A stretch of DNA of 64,000 nucleotides from Chitinophaga sp. H8 (GTDB taxonomy: Bacteria > Bacteroidota > Bacteroidia > Chitinophagales > Chitinophagaceae). The stretch is from the NCBI RefSeq assembly GCF_040567655.1, contig NZ_JBEXAC010000002.1, positions 1,302,001 through 1,366,000 on the forward strand, read 5' to 3'. The notes beneath the pieces are model-generated. The model worked only from the letters and a program-made list of their open reading frames with translations. It searched no databases and had not been told where the DNA came from. Made by a program: the position numbers and the translations under genes. Below, piece after piece: positions 52,606-61,654 of this stretch (positions are counted from its first letter, which is position 1; every line of letters begins with the position of its first letter).

Positions 52606-52809
52606 TAAACAGTGCGCTTTTAGTCCAATTGCAGTGAGTAATTTTTTACAGGATTTGCTGAAAAAGTGCTATTTTAACATCCTATCATCCGTACACTTAT
52701 CCTGCTTTTATTCTGCCCTCTGCCTGGGAATTGCCTGGCATCAAAATAACTTTCTCCTTACCCTTGTGTGGTAAATCTGCCTCTCATTATACCTTTTATA
52801 CCGATGGGG

Positions 52810-52897
52810 GGATACTATTGGGATACTATATAGGTACTTTATCTATGCTTTTACTATGGCTTTACTATGCTTCAACCCATGTTCGGCTATACTTAAG
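52810..52897. repeat. 11-bp-period array, second locus
   Basis: Eight units of exactly 11 bp, from GGATACTATTG through CTATGCTTTTA and CTATGCTTCAA to CTATACTTAAG. Directly followed by 7-bp-period heptads. Confidence 0.75.
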
Positions 52898-53130
52898 CTA
52901 TTAGCTGTTAGCAGTTAGCTTTTAGCTGAAATGCAGCGAATGATTGGAGAGAAGGAATGTGTAACAAACAGCCGTTTTCTGTTATGCAATTTAGCCTTTA
53001 GCTGAAATGCAGCCAATGATTAGGGGGAAGGAACAGGCAACAAACAGCTATCTTTCGCTGCATTTGGGCTCGCAGCTTGTGGCTCACGACTCGCAGCTCT
53101 CCTCGCATTGGGCTAACAGCTCAAAAAAAG
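52898..53130. repeat. 7-bp-period AGCT repeats, copy D
   Basis: Heptads CTATTAG CTGTTAG CAGTTAG CTTTTAG run on from the 11-bp array. Two blocks with AGCTGAAATGCAGC follow (52924 and 52991), then heptads GCTCGCA GCTTGTG GCTCACG ACTCGCA GCTC (53069 on) and a GCTAACAGCT. Confidence 0.65.
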
Positions 53131-53180
53131 GGCCGGCTAAGTGCAATTTAGCCAGCCCGTAAGCTATGTTAATATAAAGT

Positions 53181-55334
53181 CTATTTCTGCATAAACAGCT
53201 GCGGAAAAGGCTTATTCAGCAGATTAGTATAGATAAAGCGGTTTGCTTCATTGGTAGAGTGCACACTTTTGATGCCACCCCAACCATGTCTTTCGCCGGG
53301 ATAGAGCATAAATTCGAAGTGCTTACCCAGGTTTTCCAATTTATCGATGAGCTGGATACTGTTTTGCATATGTACATTATCATCCATGGTACCGTGTACT
53401 ATTCTCAGCAGGCCTTTGTATTTGTCGGCATGCGTCATTACGGCGGTTATCTTGTAGCCTTCCGGATTATCGGCAGGCGTATCCATATAACGTTCGGTGT
53501 AATGGCTGTCATACAGTTGCCAGTCGGTTACCGAGAAATTGGCCATCCCATAGTTAAACACATCTGCCCCATAGGTAAGTGCCATACAGGTCATATAACC
53601 ACCAAAGCTGCCCCCTGTCATCGCGATTTTGGTATCATCTACCCATGGTTGAGCACGGAGCCATGTGGCCGCATCCATATAATCCTCTATTTCGTGTATA
53701 CCCAGCTTGCGGTGGATGTAGTTCATCCCCATTTTGCCGAGCTGGCCGCTGGCGCGGTTATCAATAACCACCTGGATCACCCCTTCCTGTGCCCACCATT
53801 GTGGTGTGAGTGTAGGTTTCCAGCTGTCGTATACCGTACCCGCGTTAGGACCACCATAAATGCTGATCAGCACGGGATATTTTTTACCCTCCTGCATATG
53901 CAGGGGTTTGGTAATGGTCATGGGAAGTTCCAGTCCGTCCCTGGTTTTGTAATAGTGCATGACAGGAATGGCCAGGTTATATTGATCAAATTCAGGCCCT
54001 TTGCTGTCGCCCAGTTCACGGATCAGTTTACCGTTATTATCCAGCAGCGCCATTCTGGTAGGAGTAGACAGGTTGGAGTAGGTAGTAATGAAGTATTTGC
54101 CACCGGGGCTCAGTTTGATGCTATGGTAGTAATCACCGAAGGTAAGGCGGGTAACAGTCCCATTCTTAATACTTACTTTATACAGATCAAAGCGGGTAGA
54201 CGCCTCTTTACGGGCAGTAAAGTATACTACCTGGTTCTTTTCATCTATCTGTACCAGATCGTTTACGGTCCAGTTGCCAGAGGTAAGTTGTTTTTTAAGG
54301 GATCCGTCTGTGTTGTACCAGTAGAGGTGTGCCCAGCCGGTTTTATCACTTTTTATGATAAAGCCTTTATTTTTTTCCAGGAAGGGCAGGTCTTCGAACC
54401 AGTCTATCCAGGTTTTTTGTTTTTCGTCGTAGACCTCTTTTTTGTTACCTGTTTGCGGGTCTATGCTGTATATTTTCAGGTTGTTCTGATCACGGGGCAT
54501 CCATTGGATCCAGAGTGATTTTGCATCTGGGCTCCAGTAAGGGGTACCAAAGTACTGGTCATCTTTTTCATTAAAATCGGCCCATACGGTATTACCACCG
54601 GTTACGGGTACCATGCCCAGTTTTACTTCCGGGTTATGGTCGCCGGCTTTAGGATAGCGGGTATTTTCCAGGTAGCCGTGCTGGCCTGTTTCGCTGTAGA
54701 TCGGGAATATGGGCACTTTGGTATCATTGAAGTGCATATAGGCAATCTGTTTGCTATCAGGGCTCCACCAGAAGGCGCGGTAGCGGGAAGGGCGGCCCAG
54801 GATTTCTTCATAGTATACCCAGGAAGCCCAACCATTGTACACTACATCAGAACCGTCTGTGGTATACCGGGTTTCTTTTCCGGAGGTTATTTCTACGCTA
54901 TAGAGATCATTGTTACGGGTAAAAGCCACGTATTTACCATTCGGAGAGAGGGTAGGATTTTTTTCTACCAGGGTATCGTTGGTCAGCCTTACCTCCGGTT
55001 TGCCGGGCGCCAGGTAAAATATGTCTTTATTGCGCATGGCTACGGCAGGACCCTCTACCGGAGCGGTGTAAATAGTAGCCTTGCCGGTGCGGGCATCTAT
55101 TTTCCAGGCTTGTGAGCGACGGCTACTGCTATCCATCCGCATTTCCAGGTAACTGTTTTCATCTGCCCAGTTGATGATAGCCGGTAAAGGCTTTGCCAGC
55201 GCCGTTTTGGCACCTTTAAAGATCTGTTCAAAAGTGAGGTCTTTCTTTTCCTGTGCATGCAGGCCATGCCATGATAATGAAAAAACTGCCAGGCTGGTCA
55301 GACAAGCCGGCATAAACCGTTGTAATCTTCTCAT
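53181..55334 (-). CDS. DPP-IV-type S9 peptidase, exported
   Basis: 717 residues from ATG 55334, which starts the signal peptide (MRRLQRFMPACLTSLAVFSL); upstream codons in the frame look non-coding. An N-terminal eight-bladed propeller (about 60-490) is followed by a prolyl-oligopeptidase domain. The catalytic triad is visible as Ser in GGSFGGYMTCMA, Asp in HGTMDDNVH and His in GERHGWGG. Cleaves X-Pro/Ala dipeptides from the N-termini of peptides in the periplasm. Single-gene unit. Confidence 0.93.
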   Translation of the reverse strand: MRRLQRFMPACLTSLAVFSLSWHGLHAQEKKDLTFEQIFKGAKTALAKPLPAIINWADENSYLEMRMDSSSRRSQAWKIDARTGKATIYTAPVEGPAVAMRNKDIFYLAPGKPEVRLTNDTLVEKNPTLSPNGKYVAFTRNNDLYSVEITSGKETRYTTDGSDVVYNGWASWVYYEEILGRPSRYRAFWWSPDSKQIAYMHFNDTKVPIFPIYSETGQHGYLENTRYPKAGDHNPEVKLGMVPVTGGNTVWADFNEKDDQYFGTPYWSPDAKSLWIQWMPRDQNNLKIYSIDPQTGNKKEVYDEKQKTWIDWFEDLPFLEKNKGFIIKSDKTGWAHLYWYNTDGSLKKQLTSGNWTVNDLVQIDEKNQVVYFTARKEASTRFDLYKVSIKNGTVTRLTFGDYYHSIKLSPGGKYFITTYSNLSTPTRMALLDNNGKLIRELGDSKGPEFDQYNLAIPVMHYYKTRDGLELPMTITKPLHMQEGKKYPVLISIYGGPNAGTVYDSWKPTLTPQWWAQEGVIQVVIDNRASGQLGKMGMNYIHRKLGIHEIEDYMDAATWLRAQPWVDDTKIAMTGGSFGGYMTCMALTYGADVFNYGMANFSVTDWQLYDSHYTERYMDTPADNPEGYKITAVMTHADKYKGLLRIVHGTMDDNVHMQNSIQLIDKLENLGKHFEFMLYPGERHGWGGIKSVHSTNEANRFIYTNLLNKPFPQLFMQK

Positions 55335-55497
55335 AGATTTAAATGTCAGGTAGTTTTTGTTGGTTGCATTCCTGTTCCCGGGGGAACGGAAGTGGGCGAA
55401 AATAAGGATTAATGAAAGACGATGATCAACATTTTCCACAAACGGAGCAGGGGGTAATTACCAGCTATTCGTAAAATGCTACCATTTAGGAAAGGAA

Positions 55498-55550
55498 AGT
55501 GCGCACTTGGGAAGTGGCATTTAAAGTAGTGTTTACAGCGGTTACCTTTG
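55498..55550 (+). promoter_or_regulatory. Promoter of small-RNA candidate copy 4
   Basis: -7 element TACCTTTG (55543-55550). At the conserved 45-nt offset the upstream box is diverged in its first half but keeps GGAAGTGG (55510-55517), aligned with GGAAATGG of copy 2. Confidence 0.5.
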
Positions 55551-55554
55551 AAAT

Positions 55555-55615
55555 GGTTTTCATAGGATATGGTCAAAAAAAGTAAGGGGCTGTAGTCTTA
55601 CAGCCTCTTTTTATT
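55555..55615 (+). ncRNA. Candidate small RNA, repeated family, copy 4
   Basis: Leader GGTTTTCATAGGATATGG (one T fewer) then TCAAAAAAAGTAA. Hairpin arms GGGGCTGT (55586-55593) and ACAGCCTC (55600-55607) with one G-U pair, loop AGTCTT, then T5. The first part is perfectly complementary to the start of the gene at 13407. Confidence 0.6.
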
Positions 55616-55641
55616 GCAGTATCCTATGATTCCTTACAGGA

Positions 55642-55998
55642 TCAGTCGGGGGAGATATTAGCGATCAGGATGGCGCCCGCCATCAGCCCCAGGTCTTTCA
55701 GAAAAGCAGTAGTAGATTGTACATCACCATTTACCGCACCGGGTGCATGAATAGACAGGATGATAAACAGGAGAAAAAGCGCGAGCAGATAACCTGCCAG
55801 TCTTACTTTTTTCCCGATGATAAAGGAAATGGCTGCCAGGATTAGGCATAGGCCTGTAATGTATACCCATGCCTTACCTCCGGGAATAGGTACTACGCCC
55901 GCCATCATATCCGCATTCATAAAATGGAAGATGCCAAAGATGCCTATTACGATGGCATACAGGATAATGGCTACGCGATTGGGGATCCATGTTTTCAT
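55642..55998 (-). CDS. DoxX-family membrane protein
   Basis: 118 residues with four membrane segments. IILYAIVIGIFGIFHF and the MAGVVPIPGGKAWVYITGL loop fit the DoxX/DoxD-like family. Role unknown; family members take part in redox-related or quinone-linked membrane functions. It lies 38 bp after the lysS terminator, so it is probably a separate unit. Confidence 0.8.
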   Translation of the reverse strand: MKTWIPNRVAIILYAIVIGIFGIFHFMNADMMAGVVPIPGGKAWVYITGLCLILAAISFIIGKKVRLAGYLLALFLLFIILSIHAPGAVNGDVQSTTAFLKDLGLMAGAILIANISPD

Positions 55999-56035
55999 AA
56001 GCCTGTGTTTTTCAAAAGATAATCATTTTTAAATA

Positions 56036-56075
56036 AAAAGTGGCCGCTTCAGCTAGCTGAAGCGGCCACTTTTAT
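56036..56075 (-). terminator. Terminator of lysS
   Basis: Perfect 19-bp inverted repeat (56036-56054 with 56055-56073, centre CAGCTAGCTG), with A and T runs at both ends; downstream of the leftward lysS gene. Confidence 0.9.
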
Positions 56076-56092
56076 ATGATCACCAGGTGTGA

Positions 56093-57607
56093 TTAACCTT
56101 GTCTTTCCTGTTTCATCTGCGGGAAAAACAGTACATCCTGGATAGAAGGCTGATTGGTCATGAGCATGGTAAGACGGTCTATTCCAATACCTATACCAGA
56201 GGTAGGCGGCATACCATATTCCAGTGCCCGGAGGAAGTCGTAATCAATGTACATGGCCTCATCATCACCACGTTCCATGAGCTGCACCTGTTCTTCAAAG
56301 CGTTCGCGCTGATCGATCGGATCATTCAGCTCGCTGTAGGCGTTCGCAATTTCCTTACCGTTCACCATCAGTTCAAAACGTTCTACCAGGCCTGCTTTGC
56401 TGCGGTGTTTTTTGGTGAGCGGGCTCATTTCCACAGGGTAGTCGATGATAAACGTAGGTTGGATATAATGTGGTTCACATTTCTCACCAAAGATCTCATC
56501 AATCAGTTTGGCTTTACCGAACTTAGGGTCTACGTGGAGGCCCAGTTGTTTACATACTTCGCGGAGCTGGGCTTCATCCATACCGGTAATATCCACCCCG
56601 GTATGTTCTAGGATGGCTTCATACATGCTTACCCGGCGGAAAGGCGCTTTAAAGTCGATGGTTTGTTCTCCTACCGGAACTGAGGTAGTACCGTGTAAGG
56701 TGATGGCAATTTTTTCCAGCAGGGTTTCTGTGGTTTGCATCATCCATTCGTAGTCTTTGTAGGCCGCGTACATTTCCATTACGGTAAATTCCGGGTTATG
56801 GGTACGGTCCATCCCTTCGTTACGGAAATCTTTTGCAAACTCATATACGCCTTCAAAACCACCTACAATGAGGCGTTTGAGGTAGAGCTCATTAGCCACC
56901 CGCAGGTACAGGGGCATATCCAGGGCATTATGATGGGTAATGAACGGACGGGCAGTAGCACCACCGGGGATAGGCTGTAAGATGGGCGTTTCTACTTCCA
57001 GATAACCCAGGTTGTTATAAAAGTCGCGGATGGTTTGCATGATCCGGGTACGTTTTACAAACACGTCTTTGACCTGTGGGTTAATGAGCATGTCTGCATA
57101 GCGCTGCCGGTATTTAAATTCAGGATCAGTTACCGCGTCAAAAGTTTCCCCTTCCTTTTCCTTTACTACCGGTAATGGGCGGAGCGCTTTTGAAAGCACT
57201 GTCAGTTCTTTGGCGTGGATGGAAGTTTCACCGGTTTTGGTAATAAAGGCAAACCCTTTTACCCCGATAATATCCCCCATGTCCATGAGTTTTTTCCAAA
57301 CGGTATCGTAGAGAGATTTGTCTTCACCAGGGCAGATATCATCCCGGCGGATATATACCTGGATACGGCCTACGCTATCCTGCAGTACTGCAAAGGAGGC
57401 TTTTCCCATATCACGAACGCTCATGATGCGGCCAGCCAGGCATACTTCCTGGAAACGGTCCTTCGTTTCTTCGGAATAATTGGTTTTAATATTAACAGAG
57501 GTGTCGTTTACCGGGTATGCGGGAGCCGGATAGGGATCGATACCTAATTTTTGTAATTCCGCTAATTTTTCCCGGCGTATAATCTCCTGCTCAGATAATT
57601 GTGTCAT
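56093..57607 (-). CDS. lysS: Lysyl-tRNA synthetase, class II
   Basis: 504 residues from ATG 57607. N-terminal anticodon-binding OB domain (about 60-165) and class II catalytic core. Motif 1 near [18 protein letters not shown] helix, motif 2 [19 protein letters not shown] and motif 3 [13 protein letters not shown]. Charges tRNA-Lys. Standard length; no editing domain. Ends at the strong terminator at 56036. Confidence 0.97.
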   Translation of the reverse strand: MTQLSEQEIIRREKLAELQKLGIDPYPAPAYPVNDTSVNIKTNYSEETKDRFQEVCLAGRIMSVRDMGKASFAVLQDSVGRIQVYIRRDDICPGEDKSLYDTVWKKLMDMGDIIGVKGFAFITKTGETSIHAKELTVLSKALRPLPVVKEKEGETFDAVTDPEFKYRQRYADMLINPQVKDVFVKRTRIMQTIRDFYNNLGYLEVETPILQPIPGGATARPFITHHNALDMPLYLRVANELYLKRLIVGGFEGVYEFAKDFRNEGMDRTHNPEFTVMEMYAAYKDYEWMMQTTETLLEKIAITLHGTTSVPVGEQTIDFKAPFRRVSMYEAILEHTGVDITGMDEAQLREVCKQLGLHVDPKFGKAKLIDEIFGEKCEPHYIQPTFIIDYPVEMSPLTKKHRSKAGLVERFELMVNGKEIANAYSELNDPIDQRERFEEQVQLMERGDDEAMYIDYDFLRALEYGMPPTSGIGIGIDRLTMLMTNQPSIQDVLFFPQMKQERQG

Positions 57608-57937
57608 GTAGATATATATGTTGCAATGTGCTGTAAAATACCAAATGGAGTGCAAAAATAACTGAATTACGGTAAAATAGGCTGTTTAGAATGGGGAGGT
57701 CGGGGTTTTTGGAGGAGATCGGCGTGTTTGGCGGGCAGCAGGTGGACTATTAGGCCGCCGCCGAATGGTGTAAATGTCGGGATGGTGGTAAATGGAGAGC
57801 ATGCCAGTGGGAGGGCGCTGGCCGGTTTTATAAAACTGGCATTAATTTTTCTTTATAGGTGAAAACAGTTCTTTTTTTCAGGACTGACATTGTTAACTTT
57901 ATAAAACAAGGCTTTTATTGATTTAAAAACTACCCAG
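57608..57937. other. Divergent gap lysS / universal stress protein
   Basis: 330 bp, G-rich at 57690-57800. Must hold both divergent promoters; TAACTTTA at about 57894 is one mismatch from TAnnTTTG for the stress-protein gene. No gene seen. Confidence 0.4.
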
Positions 57938-58771
57938 ATGAAAACAATCATTGTTCCCACCGATTTTTCCGAAACGGCTTATAACGCGGCCCAATATGCT
58001 ATAGGGCTGGCAGGACAAATGGGTACTACCCGGATCGTATTATACCATGCCTATGAATTGATCATACCGATACCTGATGTACCGGTAGCGGTGCCGGTGA
58101 TCAATGTGGATGAATTGCGGGAAGCCAGTCTGGAAGGGTTAAAGAAAATGAAAGCCGGTCTGGAGGCCTCCTTACCTGCCGGCGTAGTGATGGATTACCG
58201 GGCGGAAAACAATTTACTGTCTGCCGGTATTGACGCTGCCTGCCGGGAAGAAAAGGCGGATGTAATAGTGATGGGGATCACGGGAGGAAGCCAGCTGGAA
58301 GAGATACTGGTAGGTTCCAATACGGTAGATGTGGTAAAGCATACCACCTGCCCGGTAATTATTGTACCGGCAAAGGCGCAGTTCTCACCGATCAGAACCA
58401 TTGTATTTGCCTGCGACCTGCGGAAGGTAGCAGAATCTACCCCTATTCAGCCTTTAAAGAAACTGTTGAATGTATTTAAAGCCACTTTGCACGTTATTAA
58501 TATAGATCATGAGAGCCGGCATTTTTCTACCGATACTCCTTTTGAAACGATGATGCTGGAAACATTGCTGGAAGATTACCAGCCGGAATATCATTTTATT
58601 GATAATCCCAATGTGGTAAAGGGTATCACGGAATTTGCAGAAAAAGAAAAGGCGGATCTGCTGCTCACGATCCCTAAAAAACACGGGCTATTTGAAGGAC
58701 TTTTTAAGCGGAGCCGTACCAGCCAGCTGGCCTTTCATACACATATTCCGTTATTGACAATACATGAATAA
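57938..58771 (+). CDS. Universal stress protein, two tandem UspA domains
   Basis: 277 residues. Domain 1 (about 1-148) starts KTIIVPTDFSETAYNAAQYA and ends with the ATP-binding loop MGITGGSQLEEILVGSNTV plus CPVIIVPA. Domain 2 (about 150-277) starts TIVFACDLRKV and lacks a full nucleotide loop (LLTIPKKHGLFEGLFKRS). Such tandem USPs respond to starvation or redox stress. A DUF4197 gene follows 39 bp later. Confidence 0.9.
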   Translation: MKTIIVPTDFSETAYNAAQYAIGLAGQMGTTRIVLYHAYELIIPIPDVPVAVPVINVDELREASLEGLKKMKAGLEASLPAGVVMDYRAENNLLSAGIDAACREEKADVIVMGITGGSQLEEILVGSNTVDVVKHTTCPVIIVPAKAQFSPIRTIVFACDLRKVAESTPIQPLKKLLNVFKATLHVINIDHESRHFSTDTPFETMMLETLLEDYQPEYHFIDNPNVVKGITEFAEKEKADLLLTIPKKHGLFEGLFKRSRTSQLAFHTHIPLLTIHE

Positions 58772-58810
58772 TACTGATATTTGACAATTAATATTAATAT
58801 ACACGACAAC

Positions 58811-59560
58811 ATGCAGATGAAAAGAACATTGATCTTATTGCTGAGTACCCTCGTATTACAGGTAGGCAACAGCCAGGCGCAGATCTTCAAGAAATTGAAT
58901 AAGGCGCTGAATAACAATACATCCACTTCCAATAATAACAATGGAGCCGCCAATGTGACTGAGGGAGAGGCGGGGTCTGGTATTAAAGAGGCCTTATCAA
59001 AAGGGGTGAATGCCGGCATTGCGATGCTGAGTAAAAAGGACGGCTTTTTCGGAAATGAAGCCTACAAGTTATTGCTTCCCCCGGATGCGGTGAAGGTAGG
59101 CAATACGCTGAGGTCTTTAGGTCTGGGTAGCCTGGTGGATCAGGCGATCCTGCAGATTAACCGTTCTGCCGAAAAAGCGGTAGGCCATGCTGCACCAATC
59201 TTTGTAGGCGCTATCAAGCAGATGACCTTAACAGATGCTTTAAACCTGTTGAAAGGCGGTAACAACTCTGCCACAGAATATTTTAAGAGTAAAACAACAG
59301 ATCAGCTGAAAGCAGCTTTTGCACCAGTGATCAAGGGATCGCTGGACAGCACCAGTGCTACCCGTTACTACGGCGATATTGTTAACAAATACAATGCACT
59401 GCCCACCACTTTTAACAAGATCAATCCTGACTTACAGGATTATGTAACCGGAATGGCGGTGAATGCTTTGTTTGATCAGATTGCAAAGGAAGAAGCCAAT
59501 ATCCGTGCTAATCCTGCTGCCAGATCTACAGAATTGCTGAAGAAAGTATTTGGAAAATAA
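58811..59560 (+). CDS. DUF4197 domain protein, exported
   Basis: 249 residues from ATG 58811 (58817 also possible). A signal peptide (MKRTLILLLSTLVLQVGNSQ) precedes an Asn/Ser-rich linker. The DUF4197 domain follows (GIKEALSKGVNAGIAMLSKK, GFFGNEAYKLLLPPD, AEKAVGHAAPIFVGAIKQMT). Function of the family is not established; location periplasmic. Confidence 0.85.
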   Translation: MQMKRTLILLLSTLVLQVGNSQAQIFKKLNKALNNNTSTSNNNNGAANVTEGEAGSGIKEALSKGVNAGIAMLSKKDGFFGNEAYKLLLPPDAVKVGNTLRSLGLGSLVDQAILQINRSAEKAVGHAAPIFVGAIKQMTLTDALNLLKGGNNSATEYFKSKTTDQLKAAFAPVIKGSLDSTSATRYYGDIVNKYNALPTTFNKINPDLQDYVTGMAVNALFDQIAKEEANIRANPAARSTELLKKVFGK

Positions 59561-59587
59561 AGCCCTGATTTAAAGGGAGAAGCGCAT

Positions 59588-59634
59588 AGCCTCACCTGTA
59601 AGCGTATACGCTTGCAGGTGAGGCTGTTTTTATT
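59588..59634. terminator. Terminator between DUF4197 and flavin reductase genes
   Basis: 17-bp stem with one G-U (59588-59604 with 59609-59625), TTTT loop-side tract after it at 59627. Lies between converging genes. Confidence 0.85.
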
Positions 59635-60510
59635 TTAGCACAGCAGTACCTGCCAGGCAGCAGCTACATTGCCCTGTGACAATAGTTTTTGTGCGTATTT
59701 GTGGAGTTCCTGTTCCATTTCGGCAGGAGATACGCTGTAATACTGGATGATATTTTTCAGGTGTTCATCCTCAAAGGTGGGATCAATCACCGGCAGTTCA
59801 TGTACATTGCCTAATTGTCCGAGGTTATTACCCGTAAGAATATTGCTTTGGCGTATGCCGGCTGGCAGTGCATCTACCCCGATGCCCAGCTGGGTATTAG
59901 GTTTGGCTACTTCAAACACGGCATTGCCGGAAGCCCGGCAATAATAATCAGCCCCCATGCGGGCCACCAGATCGATCTTATGCGGATCTATACCTCCTTT
60001 TTCGTTGAGGATATTTTCATTGATGTGCAGCAATACCGGTTCGCATATCACGAGATTACCGGCACCTCCCCCATCTCCCGTTGCAATCACCTGTTTTACG
60101 ATACACTCCATTTGTACGGGGCTTTCCTTTACCCGGAAAGGTTTGATCCTTTCGGCAGGTAAAGGAGTAAAGCCTGCTTTTTCAAATTCGTTTACGCCTT
60201 CGGGGTATTCACAGCTGGCCAGCGATGTTTGTTGTACCATGGCATAGCTCACTACATTGATCACTACTTCTCCGGTAGCCTGGATATTTTCCAGGGTATG
60301 TTTTATGGTATTATTCCTTACCCTGCGGGAAGGAGAAAAGATCAGTGTAGGCGGATTGGAACCGAAGATATTAAAGAAGCTGAAAGGCGATAGGTTGGGA
60401 ACGCCCGCTTTGTTGACCGTACTGGCAAAGCAGATAGGTCTTGGCGCTACAGCGCCCAACAGGTAAGCGTGCAGCTCACTGGTTTTTACCTCACCGGGTA
60501 TTATTTGCAT
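59635..60510 (-). CDS. Flavin reductase family protein
   Basis: 291 residues from ATG 60510. A split-barrel FMN-binding protein of the flavin reductase-like family (AVAPRPICFASTVNKAGVPNLS, FNIFGSNPPTLIFSPSRR, HTLENIQATGEVVINVV). The C-terminal extension, about 100 residues, contains LGIGVDALPAGIRQSNILTG and a helical end. It lies 31 bp downstream of the fumarylacetoacetase gene, so both are co-transcribed. May act with an aromatic monooxygenase or as an oxidoreductase of its own; substrate unknown. Confidence 0.83.
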   Translation of the reverse strand: MQIIPGEVKTSELHAYLLGAVAPRPICFASTVNKAGVPNLSPFSFFNIFGSNPPTLIFSPSRRVRNNTIKHTLENIQATGEVVINVVSYAMVQQTSLASCEYPEGVNEFEKAGFTPLPAERIKPFRVKESPVQMECIVKQVIATGDGGGAGNLVICEPVLLHINENILNEKGGIDPHKIDLVARMGADYYCRASGNAVFEVAKPNTQLGIGVDALPAGIRQSNILTGNNLGQLGNVHELPVIDPTFEDEHLKNIIQYYSVSPAEMEQELHKYAQKLLSQGNVAAAWQVLLC

Positions 60511-60541
60511 GCGTTTAGATTGGTATGGCCGTAACCAGTTG

Positions 60542-61555
60542 TTAAATGTTTTTCTTGAGTTGGAGGATGGAAAAATCATCGTTTTCCGCAACAATGGTAT
60601 TGGTGAGTGTACCCAGGCCTTCAATTTCCATTTCCACCACATCACCGGGTTGCAGCCATTGTTCTTTATAATCGGGATCATTGAGTTTGCCGGTACCATT
60701 GAGTTCCAGGAAACAGCCGGTGCCTACTGTACCACTGCCAATCACATCGCCTGGCAGGATATTTACGCCATAGGCGCAACGTTCTACGATCTCTGCAAAG
60801 GTCCAGTCCATATCGCCCATATTACCTTCGCTCACCTGTATACCATTTACTTTGCAGGTCATTTTCAGGCTGTAGGTATTACCGGTATGGCCGGGTTTGG
60901 TAGCTGTTTTGAAAGGCTCCAGTTCATCAGGTGTAACCAGCATAGGGCCTATAACCGTACTGAAATCCTTGCCTTTTGCAGGGCCAAGGTTCAGTTTCAT
61001 TTCTTCCATTTGCAGCAGGCGGGCGCTCATGTCATTCATGATCATATATCCGCCAATATAGCTGTCTGCCTCAGCAGCAGGAATATTACGTCCTGCTTTG
61101 CAAACAACGATGGCCGCTTCCAGTTCAAAGTCCAGTTTTTCGAAATGGTCCGGCATACATTGAATTTTGCCGGGGCCCTGGATGGCGTTATGGTTAGTAA
61201 AATAAAAGATAGGATATTGGTCAAATTCAGGGATCATGTCTGCCTTACGGTTACGGCGCGCAGCCGCAACGTGCTGGCGGAAGGCATAACCATCCCGGCA
61301 GGAAGTAGGAAAAGGGATAGGTGCTAATACATGCACACTTTCATAAGGGATGCCCATGCCTGTACCCGGATTGGTGCCCGCCTTCAATTGAGCGTCTGCA
61401 TGCAGGGCGATATCGATCACTTCTTCCCACATGAGCAGAAACATCTGCATATTATTAGGTAGGTCCGGATGCAGTTCCTGTGTGTTGTACAGCATACCAT
61501 TTACCAATATGGCCAGCTGGTCTACTTCTTCTTTTAAATAAGTAACAAGTTTCAT
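60542..61555 (-). CDS. Fumarylacetoacetate hydrolase family protein
   Basis: 337 residues. The FAH core shows RQHVAAARRNRKADMIPEF, the metal-binding acidic pair in DFELEAAIVVCKAGRNIP, and the family's NDMSARLLQ plus GPMLVTPDEL. Members hydrolyse C-C bonds of beta-diketo acids, notably at the end of tyrosine breakdown. Precise substrate is uncertain. First gene of a two-gene leftward operon with the flavin reductase. Confidence 0.88.
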   Translation of the reverse strand: MKLVTYLKEEVDQLAILVNGMLYNTQELHPDLPNNMQMFLLMWEEVIDIALHADAQLKAGTNPGTGMGIPYESVHVLAPIPFPTSCRDGYAFRQHVAAARRNRKADMIPEFDQYPIFYFTNHNAIQGPGKIQCMPDHFEKLDFELEAAIVVCKAGRNIPAAEADSYIGGYMIMNDMSARLLQMEEMKLNLGPAKGKDFSTVIGPMLVTPDELEPFKTATKPGHTGNTYSLKMTCKVNGIQVSEGNMGDMDWTFAEIVERCAYGVNILPGDVIGSGTVGTGCFLELNGTGKLNDPDYKEQWLQPGDVVEMEIEGLGTLTNTIVAENDDFSILQLKKNI

Positions 61556-61654
61556 GTTGTGTTTTTAGTCTGGATGTATGATTGCCAAATATAAGAAACA
61601 TCCGCTTTTTGTTAATTGCTTGGGGCGGCCTTAATAATTTCCTATTTTAGTACT

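Larger units (their letters stand above)
52005..53180. other. 1.2-kb non-coding region rich in small-RNA copies and repeats
   Basis: No credible gene. In order: two copies of the small-RNA candidate (52213 and 52467), an AGCT heptad block (52555-52605), an unremarkable stretch (52640-52800), an 11-bp-period array (52810-52897), more heptads (52898-53110), then the 3' end of the leftward peptidase gene. Confidence 0.7.
55335..55641. other. Gap holding the fourth small-RNA copy
   Basis: A 307-bp gap between the leftward DPP-IV gene and the DoxX gene. The middle carries the promoter (55498-55550) and small-RNA candidate (55555-55615); the rest shows no gene. Confidence 0.6.

Noticed and set aside
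52005..53180. A protein-coding gene in the 1.2-kb gap
   Set aside because: No frame with plausible start, composition or family was found; the region is explained by small-RNA copies and repeats.
53259..54518. 419-codon frame opposite the DPP-IV gene
   Set aside because: Antisense shadow of a gene with a clear catalytic triad; composition is that of a reverse frame.
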